Shown: one piece after another, positions 1 to 6,258 of the stretch
Layout: each line of letters starts with the position of its first letter
Numbering within the stretch: position 1 is the stretch's first letter
Source: a bacterium
Lineage (GTDB): Bacteria; Chloroflexota; Dormibacteria; UBA8260; Bog-877
NCBI GenBank assembly: GCA_021791345.1
Contig: JAJYWT010000118.1
Span: forward strand, 1-7,305
Length of the DNA stretch: 7,305 bases
Reading direction: 5' to 3'
Notes under the pieces: generated by a model
The model's database searches: none
What the model was told of the DNA's origin: nothing
The model's input: only the letters and a program-made list of their open reading frames with translations
Translations under genes and position numbers: made by a program

Positions 1-2
1 CT

Positions 3-1013
3 CTGCGACGCCTGGGCTACGGGGAGGAGGCCATCTCGGACATCATCGCCTACATCAATGAGCACGACACCATCGAGGGGGCTCCCCACCTCCGGGAGGA
101 GGACCTCGCGGTCTTCGACTGCGCCTTCCCGCCCGCCAACGGGCAGCGGTCGATCAGCTGGCAGGGCCACATCCGCATGATGGCGGCGGTGCAGCCGTTC
201 ATCTCCGGAGCCATCAGCAAGACCGTCAACCTTCCGCACGACGCCACCCCAGACGACGTCGAACAGGCTTACGTGGACGCCTGGAAGCTCGGGTTGAAGG
301 CGGTCGCGATCTACCGCGACGGCAGCAAGCGCAGCCAGCCGCTGTCGACGTCCCAGAAGCAGGCGACCTACAGCGGCCAGGAGGTGGCGGAGGCCAAGCC
401 CGCCCGCCGACGTCTGCCGGCGGAGAGGAGCGCGATCACGCACAAGTTCGACATCCAGGGCCACGAGGGGTACCTCACGGTGGGCCTGTACGAAGATGGC
501 CAACCCGGCGAGATCTTCCTCAAGATGGCCAAGGAGGGCAGCACCCTCAGTGGGATGATGGACTCCTTCGCGACCTCGGTGTCGGTCGCGTTGCAGTACG
601 GAGTGCCCCTGCGCCTGTTCTGCGCGAAGTTCGCCCACAGCCGCTTTGAACCGGCTGGCTACACGACCAATCCCGAAATCCCGATCGCCAAGTCGATCGT
701 GGACTATATCTTCCGCTGGCTGGCAGCACGCTTTCTCTCGGCCGAGGATCGTGACGCGCTGGGAATCATAAGCCGCCGCGAAGAGACCGTCAGCGCCCTC
801 GACGAGGCGGCGGTTACACCGACCGAGCGTCTCACGGTCTCAGCCGAGGCGGCCACGGCACCGCGCCAGGTCAGCGCCAAGCAACTCGCCGCCGAGCTGA
901 CGTTCCGCAACCAGGAGGACGCGCCGTCCTGTTCCGACTGCGGAGCGCTCATGGTCCGCAATGGGGCCTGCTACAAGTGCATGAACTGTGGCAGCACTTC
1001 GGGATGTTCCTGA
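3..1013 (+). CDS. nrdJ: Vitamin B12-dependent (class II) ribonucleotide reductase, C-terminal part
   Basis: This is the last 336 codons of a gene that begins before the window; the frame is open from base 3 and ends at TGA 1011-1013. NrdJ reduces ribonucleotides to deoxyribonucleotides with adenosylcobalamin, supplying DNA precursors with or without oxygen. The visible part holds the end of the catalytic barrel (SWQGHIRMMAAVQPFISGAI, then ISKTVNLPHDAT and a LGLKAVAIYRDGSKRSQPL stretch typical of NrdJ). A variable linker follows, then a TSCPD domain from about base 459 to 760 (GHEGYLTVGLYEDGQPGEIF, GSTLSGMMDSFATSVSVALQ). The protein ends in a cysteine-rich tail (CSDCGALMV, CYKCMNCGSTSGCS) with CxxC pairs that fit the family's C-terminal zinc-ribbon/redox tail. 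The active-site cysteines and B12-binding core lie upstream, outside the window. An internal ATG at 177 is not the start, because homologous sequence continues upstream of it. Nothing looks broken here. Confidence 0.97.
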   Translation: MRRLGYGEEAISDIIAYINEHDTIEGAPHLREEDLAVFDCAFPPANGQRSISWQGHIRMMAAVQPFISGAISKTVNLPHDATPDDVEQAYVDAWKLGLKAVAIYRDGSKRSQPLSTSQKQATYSGQEVAEAKPARRRLPAERSAITHKFDIQGHEGYLTVGLYEDGQPGEIFLKMAKEGSTLSGMMDSFATSVSVALQYGVPLRLFCAKFAHSRFEPAGYTTNPEIPIAKSIVDYIFRWLAARFLSAEDRDALGIISRREETVSALDEAAVTPTERLTVSAEAATAPRQVSAKQLAAELTFRNQEDAPSCSDCGALMVRNGACYKCMNCGSTSGCS

Positions 1014-1066
1014 TGCGGAGCCCTTGGCGAATTTTCGCCTAAACATTGGCGACCTTCGCGAAGCGG

Positions 1067-1095
1067 ACGCCCGGAGAGCAATCTCCGGGCGTTTT
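1067..1095 (+). terminator. Intrinsic terminator of nrdJ
   Basis: A perfect GC-rich 11-bp stem (arms 1067-1077 and 1082-1092, core CGCCCGGAGA/TCTCCGGGCG) with a 4-nt loop runs straight into TTTT at 1092-1095. It lies 54 bp after the nrdJ stop codon on the same strand. There is no T-run on the other side, so it should act only on nrdJ transcripts. A smaller hairpin, GGCGAA/TTCGCC at 1026-1039, precedes it. Confidence 0.87.
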
Positions 1096-1097
1096 GC

Positions 1098-1141
1098 TGT
1101 CTCTAGGGGGGTTGAGGTGAAGGTCAGTCCCTGAAGAGACA
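1098..1141. other. Inverted repeat between the convergent nrdJ and Fic genes
   Basis: TGTCTCT (1098-1104) pairs with AGAGACA (1135-1141). The stem can continue inward with AGGG (1105-1108) against CCCT (1129-1132) past a two-base bulge. It sits just past the nrdJ terminator, in the gap between two convergent genes. Neither strand has a T-run next to it, so a terminator role is only possible, not shown. Confidence 0.35.
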
Positions 1142-1152
1142 ATGGATGCGCC

Positions 1153-1200
1153 CCAGGGCAGCGGTTAGGCTGGCTTCACGGCGAGCTAACCCAAGCCTGG
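1153..1200 (-). other. Hairpin just downstream of the Fic gene
   Basis: The outer arms CCAGG/CCTGG (1153-1157, 1196-1200) enclose a second stem, GGTTAG/CTAACC (1163-1168, 1186-1191). It begins 3 bp past the Fic stop codon, so it could end or stabilise the Fic transcript. The stem is interrupted and has no U-tract, so the role is a guess. Confidence 0.3.
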
Positions 1201-1202
1201 AA

Positions 1203-2426
1203 CTAGAGTGCCGTCCCAGAGTCGTCATCGCTCTCGGCGCCCGACGACACGGTCGAGGGAGTGTGCAATTCTTGCTGCAGATCATCCAGCAACTTGAATA
1301 CCTCCACCGCTCCCCACACCCGATTTCGGCTCCTGGTGGTGAATTGCCGGAGGATCCCTGCCTGCTCCAAACCCATAAGCGCCTTACGCGCAGCCTCGTT
1401 ACTGACACCGAAGCGATCTGACACTGTGACAGTATTCAAAATCGGGTGCCCGCCTAGGTCGCGTATCACCTTGAGTTCAGTTGAATGTGCGCGTGGGTTG
1501 CCGGCCATGGCGATCCAGCGTTGTTCGCGCATGGATAGATCCTCACCGATTCGTACCATGCGATCGGCCGACCAACTTGTCGCCGCTGCAAAGTATTCAA
1601 GCCACTCGTCCAGGTGCCCCTCTCGAAAGTCAACCAGTCCAGTGACGTAGCGATCTACGTTAACGGCCAATGCGAGACTGATTGGCACCACGGGAGAGGC
1701 AGCCAACCCACGCCGGGTCAGAACCATGTGAATCAACGCTCTCCCAATTCTGCCATTACCATCACCGAAAGGATGTATGGTCTCAAGTTGCGCGTGGGCT
1801 ATAGCTGCTTGCATGACGGGATGATCAACCTCGCTGTTGAGGTATGTGATCAGGTCATCCATGAGGTGCGAGACATCATCCGGCGGAGGAGGAACATAAT
1901 CTGCTCCAAACGGATTGTATGGATTGCCTCCGACCCAATTCTGAGAAGTTCGCACCACTCCGCCCCAATCGGGATTCGGAGACCGCGACATCAACTGCAC
2001 ATGGACGGCGAGCAGGCCTGCTCTCGAAATTGCTGCAGCCTTACTAGCTAGCTCAACGGCACCCTCGACCGCCTCGATGTTGCCGAGAATCTCTCTGGCG
2101 ACGTGGTCGCGATCATCGTTGTCGAATTCAGTCGATAATAGCCGGCGACTTCCTACGGCGAGCCCCTCGATATACGATGATGCCAACGACTCGCTTCTCA
2201 GTAACAGTCTCGCTAGGGACTCGAATCCGTGTGATCGTACCGACAGTTGGGCTTGACGGAGAGAATCGTTTGCATCGACCAGGGCGTCGTACGTCGTCTT
2301 CGTCAGTCGCTTGTCCAACTTGCTTAGGAGGTCTGGACTCCAGGCGCGATAAACACCAGACTCCCGTTCACGCTTCACCTGTCCCGATGGATTGCCCTGC
2401 CAGCGCCGCTCTACCCACTCACCCAC
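1203..2426 (-). CDS. Fic-family protein (AMP-transferase type), class II autoinhibited, C-terminal winged helix
   Basis: A 407-residue Fic protein. Fic domains usually transfer AMP from ATP to hydroxyl side chains of target proteins; the target here is unknown. The core motif HPFGDGNGRIGR (residues 218-229) is complete, with catalytic His218 and the phosphate-binding GDGNGR loop. The flap region (RTSQNWVGGNPYNP, 159-172, followed by YVPPPPDDV) is also present. An N-terminal SSYIEG (83-88) matches the inhibitory helix motif [S/T]xxxE[G/N]; Glu87 would block productive ATP binding. This makes it class II, which explains why no separate antitoxin gene is adjacent. Residues about 320-375 form a winged helix (VSDRFGVSNEAARKAL as recognition helix region), suggesting DNA binding or autoregulation. 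The tail is acidic (SGAESDDDSG). The start is GTG 2426, with a stop 15 codons upstream in frame. GC content is visibly lower than in neighbouring genes (about 50% in the 60 bases from 1861 against about 72% from 4141), which suggests horizontal acquisition. Confidence 0.95.
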   Translation of the reverse strand: MGEWVERRWQGNPSGQVKRERESGVYRAWSPDLLSKLDKRLTKTTYDALVDANDSLRQAQLSVRSHGFESLARLLLRSESLASSYIEGLAVGSRRLLSTEFDNDDRDHVAREILGNIEAVEGAVELASKAAAISRAGLLAVHVQLMSRSPNPDWGGVVRTSQNWVGGNPYNPFGADYVPPPPDDVSHLMDDLITYLNSEVDHPVMQAAIAHAQLETIHPFGDGNGRIGRALIHMVLTRRGLAASPVVPISLALAVNVDRYVTGLVDFREGHLDEWLEYFAAATSWSADRMVRIGEDLSMREQRWIAMAGNPRAHSTELKVIRDLGGHPILNTVTVSDRFGVSNEAARKALMGLEQAGILRQFTTRSRNRVWGAVEVFKLLDDLQQELHTPSTVSSGAESDDDSGTAL

Positions 2427-2435
2427 AACATCCTG

Positions 2436-2464
2436 ACTATAGCGATCGCCGAGGCATCCGTCAA
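2436..2464 (-). promoter_or_regulatory. Predicted sigma70-type promoter of the Fic gene
   Basis: On the minus strand, TTGACG (2464-2459) and TATAGT (2441-2436) are separated by exactly 17 bp, each one mismatch or so from the -35/-10 consensus. Transcription would begin near 2429, only about 3 nt before the GTG start at 2426. The mRNA should therefore be leaderless or nearly so. An AGGA at 2434-2431 would lie mostly upstream of the transcript start. Confidence 0.62.
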
Positions 2465-3053
2465 TTCCTTATCCAAGGTTTTACGGCCTCGTTGGCTGAA
2501 AGGTTGGGTTGCGTTCCAGTTTGTCCAAGGTTTCCCACACAGAAAGGTAGGCAAGGGGACTGTGTTCCAAGTGCCCCGGTAGTTCGGGGTCGGGGGGTGG
2601 CAGACGCCACGGACGGCCGTGCCATGACTCTGACTGCGGGTGACTGCGTGGGCGGATCGCTGGCGCGCCCGTAGGCACCCGACCACCTCGGAGCTCAGTG
2701 ACCAGAGCCCTGCCTTTGGGTTCCAGTCCTGATCCTAGGGCTGTGCAGGCCTCCGTGTCTGGCCTCGCTAGTGCGAAGCGCGGCCTACGGAGGCTCTGTG
2801 GGGGAGCGGCGTCCCGGCCATTGAGCCAAATGAATGCCCGGAACGCCCACCCGCCAGCCAAGACCAGAGGCAGTCGACATGCCCATCTGCCTCCGAGGAC
2901 CGGATGGCCAAATTGAACGGCTGCCGCCCGCAGCCGAAGGTCGACAAGCTTGACTTCGCCGTTCAGGCTGCCTGAGATCAAAAAGTGTAAAGAGGGGGAA
3001 AGTGGCGTGTAAAAACCGTTCGCTAGCTCTCGGGAATCGCCAATCTATTGGGG
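2465..3053. other. Gene-free interval, probably decayed mobile DNA
   Basis: No convincing gene is found here. Open frames exist on both strands (for example 2481-2981 minus and 2698-2916 plus), but their translations are Arg/Pro/Ala-rich, match no family I recognise and overlap each other antiparallel. Small repeats are present. TCCAAGGTTT occurs at 2472-2481 and 2524-2533. A 10-bp tandem TGACTGCGKG occurs at 2631-2650. GTGTAAA occurs at 2985-2991 and again at 3007-3013. Together with the IS110 stub that follows, this fits eroded insertion-sequence DNA. Confidence 0.5.
2985..3013. repeat. Pair of GTGTAAA direct repeats, 22 bp apart
   Basis: GTGTAAA occurs at 2985-2991 and 3007-3013, in an A-rich pocket within GC-rich sequence; the period of 22 bp is about two helical turns. 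Spaced short repeats of this kind occur at IS21-type transposon ends, where transposase binds. No IS21 gene is present beside them, so this link is tentative. Confidence 0.35.
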
Positions 3054-3200
3054 CTAGAAAAATTCGCAAACGGCTCGATGCGCAATGCTGCCGTACTTCG
3101 TCACCGTCCCGTCGGTGTCCGCCACCGCGACCTGAATGGTCGCCTTGCTGACATCCAGTCCCAGGTATCGGATACGCTCATCCAGGGGGTCGGCCTCCAC
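3054..3200 (-). pseudogene. IS110-family transposase, N-terminal fragment
   Basis: The minus strand from GTG 3200-3198 to TAG 3056-3054 encodes 48 residues beginning VEADPLDERIR and continuing YLGLDVSKATIQVAVAD, TDGTVTKYGS. The YxGLDVSK block, with the first acidic residue of the DEDD (RuvC-like) catalytic site, is the hallmark start of IS110 transposases. Full proteins are about 330-450 residues; this one loses similarity after YGSIA and stops a few codons later (HRAVCEFF then TAG). The remaining DEDD residues and the C-terminal serine domain are absent, so it cannot be active. In frame the reading extends upstream only to a TAG about 13 codons before the last plausible start. It sits alone in gene-free sequence, which fits a deletion remnant. 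Confidence 0.78.
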
Positions 3201-3713
3201 AACGATGTAGCTCTGCTCGGGGCGGGCTTCGGCCCCTCGAGCAACCTACGGTGCTCGTTGGGCCGGCCCCTACGCCTGCCCTTCCATGTTGACTTGGAGT
3301 CCTGGCTGAAGCCCGGGTCGCCGATTAGCTCGGTGACCGAGTGGCCAGAGGCCTGGAGCATCTCCACCAGCCGCACGGACAGAGGCCGTGGCGCTTGGCC
3401 ACGCTCCGCGGAGGCTTGGGCGCCTCAGTCAGAAGGGAGATCGGGCTGGCGGTGCTCGCCAGGTCCCAGGGGCCCGGAAGCTTCGCCTTGAGCCGACCAG
3501 GACCGGGGCTGATGCCGTTGGTCGCCGGCCTACCTCTCGGCTACCCCCGATGCAACACCTATCGACGCGAATCCAGGGGCCCCTCCCCTCCGCACGGCTG
3601 ACGTCGGCGGAAGCAGAGCGGCCCTCAATCTGCTGACCAGGCCGGCTCGGACCTCAGCACCAGCTCCTCCACCACCTGCCTCGGTCCATGGCTGGCCGCT
3701 CCCGTCGTCCGGG
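3201..3713. other. Gene-free interval between the IS110 fragment and the amidase gene
   Basis: I see no supportable gene in these 513 bp. Several overlapping frames are open on both strands (3101-3376 minus; 3341-3601 and 3388-3636 plus), but this follows from high GC. The translations are low-complexity Arg/Gly/Pro-rich and I recognise none of them. In IS110 elements the segment upstream of the transposase would carry the left end and the bridge RNA, so part of 3201-3400 could be such a remnant; I could not identify an element boundary. Confidence 0.45.
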
Positions 3714-4892
3714 TCAAAGCGACAGGTCGTCGTAGATGGAGCGGTGCCCGCGAAGCATCCGATGGCGCTCGTCCGGGTGGACCATCTCCGACACCCGCTG
3801 GGGCCGGGTCGCCGGACTTTCCACACGCCACTCGGGCCTTTGGGGCCTCCCGGAGCGAGATGGCCGGCGATGGGGCGTCATGGTGGGAGAGCGCCGGTCG
3901 GTCGGAGCAGGACGCCGAGTGCGGGCGGGTCGACTGGACCCGTCCCGCGGGGACACGGCCCGCTGGAATGCGAAGAACCCTGCCCGGGCAGCCCCCGGAA
4001 GCCGGCCGCTGAGTTCGCGGAAACCAAAGCGTAGGCTGCGTCCCAAGGTGTCACGGTAGAGAGCCAAAAAGAGCAAGACCGCGGTCAGAAGCGCGACCGT
4101 GGCCCACCCCACCAGAGCGTTGTGGGCCCGCGCGCTGGCAGCCTCGGCGCGACGGGTCGCGAGCAACTTGAGCTGAGCCCGCGAGTAGGCGAGCTCCTCC
4201 GCATGAATCCGGGGAATCTGGGGGGCGTATGCCAGGATTCCGTTGGCGATTCCCTGGGCGAGCGCCTCCCGGAAGTTCGGCTCCGCCAGCAGCGCTGAGT
4301 CCTTGGCGTTGCTCATGAAGCCCGACTCGATTGTGAGCGTGGGCATGGTCGCATGCACCCACAGGCGCGGCAGCGGCTGCACTCCCCGGTTGCCCATCCC
4401 GAAGGGGGCTATGGTCTTGCCCATTGCCGCATCAACCGCGTTGGCGAAGGCGGTGTCCCAGGAGTGGGGGGTGAAGACGGTCACCCCCTCCAGTGTCTGG
4501 GTGGTCCAGTCGTTCACCCACAGGCTGACGAACACATTGGCATGGTTGTCCTCCGCAACCGCCTCAGCCTGGGGGATGCTGACAAAGACGTCCCTGGTCC
4601 GGCTCATGACCACGCGAACCCCCTGGGCCTCGAGCAGGCGCCGAAGGTCCAGCCCGACGCTCAAGGTGACGTTCTTCTCCTCCAAGCCGTTGTAAGGCGA
4701 GATCGCACCCGGGTCGTAGCCGCCGTGGCCAGGGTCGATGGCGACCACGTAGGGTTTCGGAGGTTTCAGGGCAGTTCGCGGGCCGGAGGTGCGCTGGGAC
4801 GCCAGAACCGTCCCGGGCAGGAGCACGGCCAAGAGACCGACCCCCAGGGCCAGGGCGACGACGTGGAGAAGACGGATTGGCCCGGTGCGCAT
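3714..4892 (-). CDS. N-acetylmuramoyl-L-alanine amidase-like (Amidase_3) secreted, membrane-anchored protein with altered zinc site
   Basis: Amidase_3 enzymes cut the bond between MurNAc and the stem peptide in cell-wall peptidoglycan, using one zinc ion. I chose ATG 4892 because it begins a clean signal sequence (basic RTGPIR, hydrophobic LLHVVALALGVGLLAVLL, VLA|S cleavage near residue 31). A GTG at 4979 would add 29 residues before it. Domain residues about 46-225: VVAIDPGHGG with zinc ligand His56, GLEEKN with Glu72, and TIESGFMSN with catalytic Glu189. The usual SIHAN-type segment reads VFVSLWVNDW, placing Trp125 where the second zinc-binding histidine belongs. Zinc binding may therefore be lost or changed. 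After the domain come an Ala/Arg/Glu-rich helix (227-257), a transmembrane helix (about 259-279, VGWATVALLTAVLLFLALY) and a basic Arg/Pro/Ser-rich tail of about 110 residues, predicted cytoplasmic. The protein is 392 residues and faces the cell wall. Confidence 0.92.
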   Translation of the reverse strand: MRTGPIRLLHVVALALGVGLLAVLLPGTVLASQRTSGPRTALKPPKPYVVAIDPGHGGYDPGAISPYNGLEEKNVTLSVGLDLRRLLEAQGVRVVMSRTRDVFVSIPQAEAVAEDNHANVFVSLWVNDWTTQTLEGVTVFTPHSWDTAFANAVDAAMGKTIAPFGMGNRGVQPLPRLWVHATMPTLTIESGFMSNAKDSALLAEPNFREALAQGIANGILAYAPQIPRIHAEELAYSRAQLKLLATRRAEAASARAHNALVGWATVALLTAVLLFLALYRDTLGRSLRFGFRELSGRLPGAARAGFFAFQRAVSPRDGSSRPARTRRPAPTDRRSPTMTPHRRPSRSGRPQRPEWRVESPATRPQRVSEMVHPDERHRMLRGHRSIYDDLSL

Positions 4893-4904
4893 GGCGCTTG
4901 GGGA

Positions 4905-4910
4905 AGTATA
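4905..4910 (-). promoter_or_regulatory. Possible -10 element for the amidase gene
   Basis: TATACT reads on the minus strand at 4910-4905, 12 nt before the preferred ATG at 4892. No good -35 is seen at 16-18 bp spacing. If used, it gives a leader of only about 6 nt, and it lies inside the longer GTG-4979 reading, which supports the ATG start. No clear Shine-Dalgarno sequence precedes that ATG. Confidence 0.35.
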
Positions 4911-5008
4911 TGCCGCGCGGGCCTCGAGCAGGGCGATAACAACGCCGCAAGCGGTCCGTACGCTGGGCGATTCGGCCACCTTCCAGCATCGCCTGGGAGC
5001 CGGCTGTC

Positions 5009-5065
5009 CCCGCTCAGTTCAGGGCGGGGAGCGGGCCCGGTCGCCGCGTCGCACGCTCCGGAGCG
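5009..5065. repeat. Inverted repeats in the amidase/oxidoreductase gap
   Basis: Two symmetric elements lie in the 255-bp gap. One is a 7-bp hairpin CCCGCTC/GAGCGGG (5009-5015, 5029-5035). The other is a perfect 12-bp palindrome CGCTCCGGAGCG (5054-5065). The hairpin could weakly end transcription from the oxidoreductase gene, but it has no T-run; the palindrome could be an operator. Both are also easy to get by chance at this GC content. Confidence 0.25.
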
Positions 5066-5147
5066 ACTCGCCGTTGGCCCATCGACAGCGGGGGCGAGGT
5101 CGGTGAAGGAGGTGCTTCCGGAAGACGTACCCCTTGCGGGATCGCGG

Positions 5148-6053
5148 TCAGTGGTCCCTGCGAAGCTCCTCCGCCAGCAACTCCCACTGCTCGACCGGGA
5201 CCTTTGCGGGATCCTCCTGGATGACCTGGATGGCGACGTGGTCGGCCCCGGCTCGGAGATGGTCGCGGACCCTATCCGCGACCAATCCCACCGGACCCCA
5301 GGCGACCACCGCGTCGACCAGCCGATCAGTTCCCCCGTCGTCCATCTCCGCAGCGGCGAAACCCAGGCGCTCCAGGTTGTGGCGGTAATTGGGAAGGCGC
5401 AGGTAGGAGCCGGTGTGGCGACGGGCGACGGTGCGGGCTCGCTTGGGATCGTCCTCAAGGACCACGGCCTGTTCCGGACACAGCAGCTTGGAGGGCCCGA
5501 GGATCGATCGCGCCAGCTGAGTGTGCGCCACGGGCACGAAGTAGGGATGGGCGCCGTCGGCGCTGCTGGCGGCGAGCTCCAGCATCTTCGGGCCTAACGC
5601 TGCCAGTACGGTGAGCGGCTCCGCAGCCGGCCGGGGAGCGTCGTACTGCGCCGCGGCCATCGCGGCCAGATAGGCCCGCATCGCCGAATAGGGGCGGTCG
5701 TAGGTGTGCCCGCGAGGATTGACCAGGGGCACGTGGCTGACTCCCAAACCCAGCAGAAACCGATCCGGATACGCCTCCGCCAGGGTGAGCTGACCCGCCC
5801 TCATCGCCTGGGCATCACGCGCCCAGATGCTGGCGATCCCGGTCGCCACCTGCAGGCGTTCGGTCGCAGCCAGCAAGATGGCCGAGTTGGCCAGCGCCTC
5901 CCGCCGGAAGCTCTCGCCGACCCATAGGGTGGAGAAGCCAAGTGCTTCAAGCCGGCGAGCCTCGCTGCGAGCGACCGACGCTGGCTGCCGATCGAGCACC
6001 GAGGTCCAGATCCCGTAACGACCGAGTTCCACTCGGTCAGAGTAGCGGGTCAC
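5148..6053 (-). CDS. LLM-class F420-dependent oxidoreductase (resembles the TIGR03620 / MSMEG_4141 group)
   Basis: A 301-residue protein of the bacterial luciferase-like (LLM) fold, a single TIM barrel. Its members in F420-making bacteria move hydride between F420 and an organic substrate; the substrate here cannot be read from sequence. Barrel strands are recognisable in order: LGRYGIWTSVLD, LEALGFSTLWVGES, LQVATGIASIWARD, PDRFLLGLGVSH, LTVLAALGPKMLELAA with ADGAHPYFVP. The C-terminal strand reads ADHVAIQVI. The opening GRYGIWTSVLD and the length fit the TIGR03620 group. The start is GTG 6053, directly after an in-frame TGA; a second GTG 7 codons in (6032) is possible, and neither has a strong ribosome site. 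The gene is separated by 255 bp from the amidase gene on the same strand, so it is probably transcribed separately. It diverges from the truncated gene at 6130. Confidence 0.92.
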   Translation of the reverse strand: MTRYSDRVELGRYGIWTSVLDRQPASVARSEARRLEALGFSTLWVGESFRREALANSAILLAATERLQVATGIASIWARDAQAMRAGQLTLAEAYPDRFLLGLGVSHVPLVNPRGHTYDRPYSAMRAYLAAMAAAQYDAPRPAAEPLTVLAALGPKMLELAASSADGAHPYFVPVAHTQLARSILGPSKLLCPEQAVVLEDDPKRARTVARRHTGSYLRLPNYRHNLERLGFAAAEMDDGGTDRLVDAVVAWGPVGLVADRVRDHLRAGADHVAIQVIQEDPAKVPVEQWELLAEELRRDH

Positions 6054-6129
6054 CGGTCAATGGCTCGTCCATGATCGCCTACGGCTTGAGGGGGCGACGC
6101 TGCCCGGTGGCGACCCTTACGATGCCCGA
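6054..6129. promoter_or_regulatory. Divergent intergenic region between the F420 oxidoreductase and the truncated flavoprotein gene
   Basis: This 76-bp gap must hold the upstream signals of both genes if they are expressed separately. I see no clear -35/-10 pair on either strand and no operator-like palindrome. Confidence 0.3.
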
Positions 6130-6228
6130 GTGCCAGGTCCTGCCAGCTCCCGCACGAGGGTGCGTCGCCACCCGGAGCGCGCTGAGTACAGGCGCCAGAT
6201 GATCGATGACATCCTCGACGAGGGGTTA
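6130..6228 (+). pseudogene. N-terminal fragment of a pyridoxamine 5'-phosphate oxidase-family (FMN-binding split-barrel) protein, cut by the IS607 element
   Basis: The frame from GTG 6130 reads RTRVRRHPERAEYRR, then IDDILDEGL. This fits the typical N-terminus of PPOX-family flavoproteins, where RTxVRRxPxRxxYDR is followed by xxILDEGLVCHVGF. Similarity stops at ...DEGL (6226-6228). From there the frame runs into sequence that belongs to the IS607 left end and stops at TGA 6268. Only about 33 of roughly 200 expected residues remain, with none of the flavin-binding barrel, so the gene is broken unless the element is excised. The start is uncertain: GTG 6130 lacks a clear ribosome site. I recognise the family from memory of its conserved opening, and the fragment is short, so confidence is moderate. 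Confidence 0.6.
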
Positions 6229-6252
6229 CGAACAGTTGCTCGTACGCTGAGC

Positions 6253-6258
6253 TATAGT
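6253..6258 (+). promoter_or_regulatory. Possible -10 element of the IS607 tnpA
   Basis: TATAGT lies 8 bp before the tnpA ATG at 6267. No -35 match sits at 16-18 bp spacing; TTGCTC at 6236-6241 is too close, with an 11-bp gap. Transcripts would have almost no leader, as predicted for the Fic gene, whose promoter has the same -10 hexamer. Confidence 0.35.

Noticed and set aside
1614..2051. Open frame of 145 codons on the + strand
   Set aside because: It is antisense to the Fic core, including the HPFGDGNGR motif region; no independent support.
2472..2533. TCCAAGGTTT direct repeat as attachment-site candidate
   Set aside because: Ten bases only, 52 bp apart, with no integrase or tRNA gene nearby; likely chance or local duplication.
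2481..2981. Open frame of 166 codons on the - strand
   Set aside because: No recognisable motif, Arg/Pro/Ala-rich, overlapped by other frames on both strands, and no ribosome site or promoter. A hypothetical gene cannot be excluded but is not supported.
3101..3376. Open frame of 91 codons on the - strand upstream of the IS110 fragment
   Set aside because: Its first ~45 residues look somewhat protein-like, but I recognise no family. The second half overlaps the IS110 N-terminus in a different frame, so it is not a coherent gene.
3048..3491. Open frame of 147 codons on the + strand
   Set aside because: It lies opposite the IS110 fragment, whose minus-strand reading carries real family motifs; the + translation is an antisense shadow.
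4353..5597. Open frame of 414 codons on the + strand
   Set aside because: It runs antiparallel over the amidase and F420 oxidoreductase genes, both of which have clear motifs. Its translation is low-complexity and matches nothing; long antisense frames are expected at this GC.
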